From positions 62,001 to 126,000 of the forward strand of contig CALFXE010000235.1 in assembly GCA_937927845.1 (NCBI GenBank): DNA of 64,000 nt. The letters run 5' to 3'. A program made the translations under genes and the position numbers. Origin of the DNA: an uncultured Paludibacter sp. (GTDB taxonomy: Bacteria > Bacteroidota > Bacteroidia > Bacteroidales > Paludibacteraceae). Positions 62,655-64,000 of this stretch are shown piece by piece. The stretch's first letter is position 1, and each line of letters begins with the position of its first letter. The notes under the pieces are model-generated. The model made no database searches. It was not told the origin of the DNA and saw only the letters and a list, made by a program, of their open reading frames with translations.

Positions 62655-63692
62655 TTATCTATATACACGTCCGGAGCCGTCACCTTTCATTAAGTTCTCT
62701 ACTTCCGAAACAGTTACTAAGTTGAAGTCGCCATAAACTGTATGTTTCAGACAAGATGCTGCAACTGCAAAGTTAAGAGCCTTCTGATCATCATTTGGAT
62801 AGCTAATCAAGCCATAAATCAAACCTCCCATGAATGAATCGCCACCACCAACTCGGTCGACTATATGTGTAATATCGTAACGTTTTGATTCATACAATTT
62901 ATCAGAATAAAGAACGCCACCCCATGTGTTATGATTTGCATTGATAGAACCACGTAGAGTGATAATTACTTTTTTTGCTCTTGGAAATCTTTTCATCAAT
63001 TGTTTACAAACTGACTCAAATTCTGCTGCATCAACTTCGCCACCGGTATGAGCAACATCAAAACCTTCAGGTTTAATACCGAATACCTTTTCAGCATCTT
63101 CCTCATTACCAAGAATTATATCGCAACCTTCAACCAAAGCAGGCATCACTTCAGAAGCAGTTTTACCATATTTCCACAAATTCTTGCGATAGTTTAAGTC
63201 GGTTGATACCGTAATACCACGTTTGTTTGCTTCTTTTATAGCTTCGAGACAAACATCAGCAGCTCCCTGAGAAATAGCAGGGGTTATACCTGTCCAATGA
63301 AACCATTGAGCATCTTTAAACACTTCATCCCAATTAATCATGCCGGGTTCGATAGTTGCGATACTGGAGTGAGCGCGGTCGTACACCACCTTAGAAGCAC
63401 GAGCAACAGCACCTGTTTCGAGAAAATAAATACCAACACGTTCGCCTCCTTTTACAATATGCTGAGTGCCAACATTATACTTACGCAATTCAGATAGACA
63501 CCATTCAGCAATATCATTTTTTGGCAAGCGTGTAACAAATTCAGTAGGTAAGCCATAATTAGCTAAAGATACAGAAACATTTGCCTCACCTCCACCGAAG
63601 GTAGAATTTAAACTTTTAGATTGGATAAAACGGTCGTATCTGGGTGTTGCCAATCTAAGCATGATTTCTCCAAAAGTTACAATCTTTTTCAT
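62655..63692 (-). CDS. kdgK: 2-keto-3-deoxygluconate kinase (PfkB family)
   Basis: 345-residue cytoplasmic kinase that makes KDPG for the aldolase encoded two genes downstream. PfkB signatures: GGGEANVSVSLANYGL near the N-terminus, TDLNYRKNLWKYG, VIITLRGSI, and the ATP/anion-hole motif GGGDSFMGGLIYGL with the catalytic Asp. The start MKKIVTFGEIMLRLATP is the usual one for KdgK. The gene lies 12 bases after the LacI-type regulator, so the regulator and the pathway share a transcript. Confidence 0.93.
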   Translation of the reverse strand: MKKIVTFGEIMLRLATPRYDRFIQSKSLNSTFGGGEANVSVSLANYGLPTEFVTRLPKNDIAEWCLSELRKYNVGTQHIVKGGERVGIYFLETGAVARASKVVYDRAHSSIATIEPGMINWDEVFKDAQWFHWTGITPAISQGAADVCLEAIKEANKRGITVSTDLNYRKNLWKYGKTASEVMPALVEGCDIILGNEEDAEKVFGIKPEGFDVAHTGGEVDAAEFESVCKQLMKRFPRAKKVIITLRGSINANHNTWGGVLYSDKLYESKRYDITHIVDRVGGGDSFMGGLIYGLISYPNDDQKALNFAVAASCLKHTVYGDFNLVTVSEVENLMKGDGSGRVYR

Positions 63693-63704
63693 TTTATATT
63701 GCGA

Positions 63705-64000
63705 TTATTTGTTTGTGTTATAATAGTAATCCACGTTTTCTGAAATAACAATATCAATCGGCATGTAATTCAATTTTTCAGGCTGTTCTTTGAAAATAAG
63801 GAAATCACCCAATGCCTTTACAGCCTCATAGCCCTGTAAATCAGTTCGCTGAGACAATAAAAACCTCACGTCATTATTTTTCAAAGCCTTTATATTTTCG
63901 CTGATAGCGTCGTGTCCAATCAAGTATAACTTATCCTTCAGATGTTTTGGCAGCAAATGAATAACCTTTGCAAGTTCATAAAAGCGAGAATTCAAAACAA
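63705..64000 (-). CDS. LacI-family transcriptional regulator, C-terminal part (5' end outside window)
   Basis: The frame stays open to the window edge, so the TTG at 63995 is not the start. The visible 98 or so residues look like the end of a LacI/periplasmic-binding-like effector domain: DKLYLIGHDAISENIKAL, RTDLQGYEAVKALGDFLIF and a closing MPIDIVISENVDYYY. No DNA-binding part is visible. By position it likely represses the kdgK-kduD-eda-EIIC-kduI operon and responds to KDG or a related acid. A sugar-binding protein is a less likely alternative. Confidence 0.7.
   Translation of the reverse strand, partial: VLNSRFYELAKVIHLLPKHLKDKLYLIGHDAISENIKALKNNDVRFLLSQRTDLQGYEAVKALGDFLIFKEQPEKLNYMPIDIVISENVDYYYNTNK

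Overview
The window reads as a chromosomal segment of an AT-rich member of the Bacteroidota, most likely the order Bacteroidales (Dysgonomonadaceae- or Paludibacteraceae-like; inferred, not proven). The evidence is a SusC/SusD pair, signal peptides ending in 'AQ', lipoproteins with acidic residues after the Cys, a candidate TAnnTTTG promoter element, and many secreted enzymes ending in a type IX secretion (T9SS) sorting domain of the 'YPNP...LYNxxG...GxYLLKI' type. No tRNA, rRNA, CRISPR array or intact insertion sequence was seen.

Layout. (1) 1-5194, plus strand: a truncated-at-the-edge secreted protein fusing an Asp-box propeller (GH33/GH93-like) to a DUF4185 domain, a secreted protein of unknown function and an FGGY ribulokinase. 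(2) 5195-24064, minus strand: a nine-gene SusC/SusD-led locus. Transcription runs SusC, SusD, a lipoprotein, a PKD/propeller lipoprotein, a GHL10 (DigH/YngK-type) glycosidase, a DUF5689-like/propeller protein, a terminator, a phosphodiester glycosidase (NAGPA domain), a PD40 propeller and an N-acetylmuramoyl-L-alanine amidase. (3) 24477-34067, plus strand: metallophosphoesterase/PQQ propeller, two-domain glycosyltransferase, DUF4922 protein, AmpG, NamZ (DUF1343 exo-muramidase), a MurT-like DUF5009 membrane protein and a MurK-like BadF-type kinase. Most of the gaps between these genes hold 7-bp-period degenerate repeats. (4) 35.5-47.4 kb, minus strand: two GH115 alpha-glucuronidases and a GH28/GH49-like beta-helix enzyme carrying a shared carbohydrate-binding-like module. 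Two 296-bp direct repeats contain promoter, leader and signal-peptide start. This block is visibly richer in G+C. (5) 47.5-58.3 kb, minus strand: a membrane-spanning SARP-like regulator, a GtaA/DUF4965 lipoprotein, a GH31 enzyme and an uncharacterised secreted enzyme. (6) 58.8-64 kb, minus strand: kduI, an orphan galactitol-type EIIC permease, KDPG aldolase, kduD, kdgK and the end of a LacI-type regulator.

How the genes may work together. Regions 2 and 3 can be read as one bacterial-cell-wall scavenging system. A NAGPA enzyme could cut GlcNAc-1-phosphate links (the bond that ties wall teichoic acid or mycobacterial arabinogalactan to MurNAc). The amidase would strip stem peptides, and GHL10 would cut the naked glycan. 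SusC/SusD would import fragments, NamZ would release MurNAc, and AmpG/MurT and MurK would import and phosphorylate it. Region 1 may add arabinan breakdown. Regions 4-6 form a separate uronate branch: GH115 and accessory enzymes release glucuronate-containing sugars, and the kdu/kdg genes carry 4-deoxy-ketouronates to pyruvate and glyceraldehyde 3-phosphate. All these roles are inferred from families and gene order.
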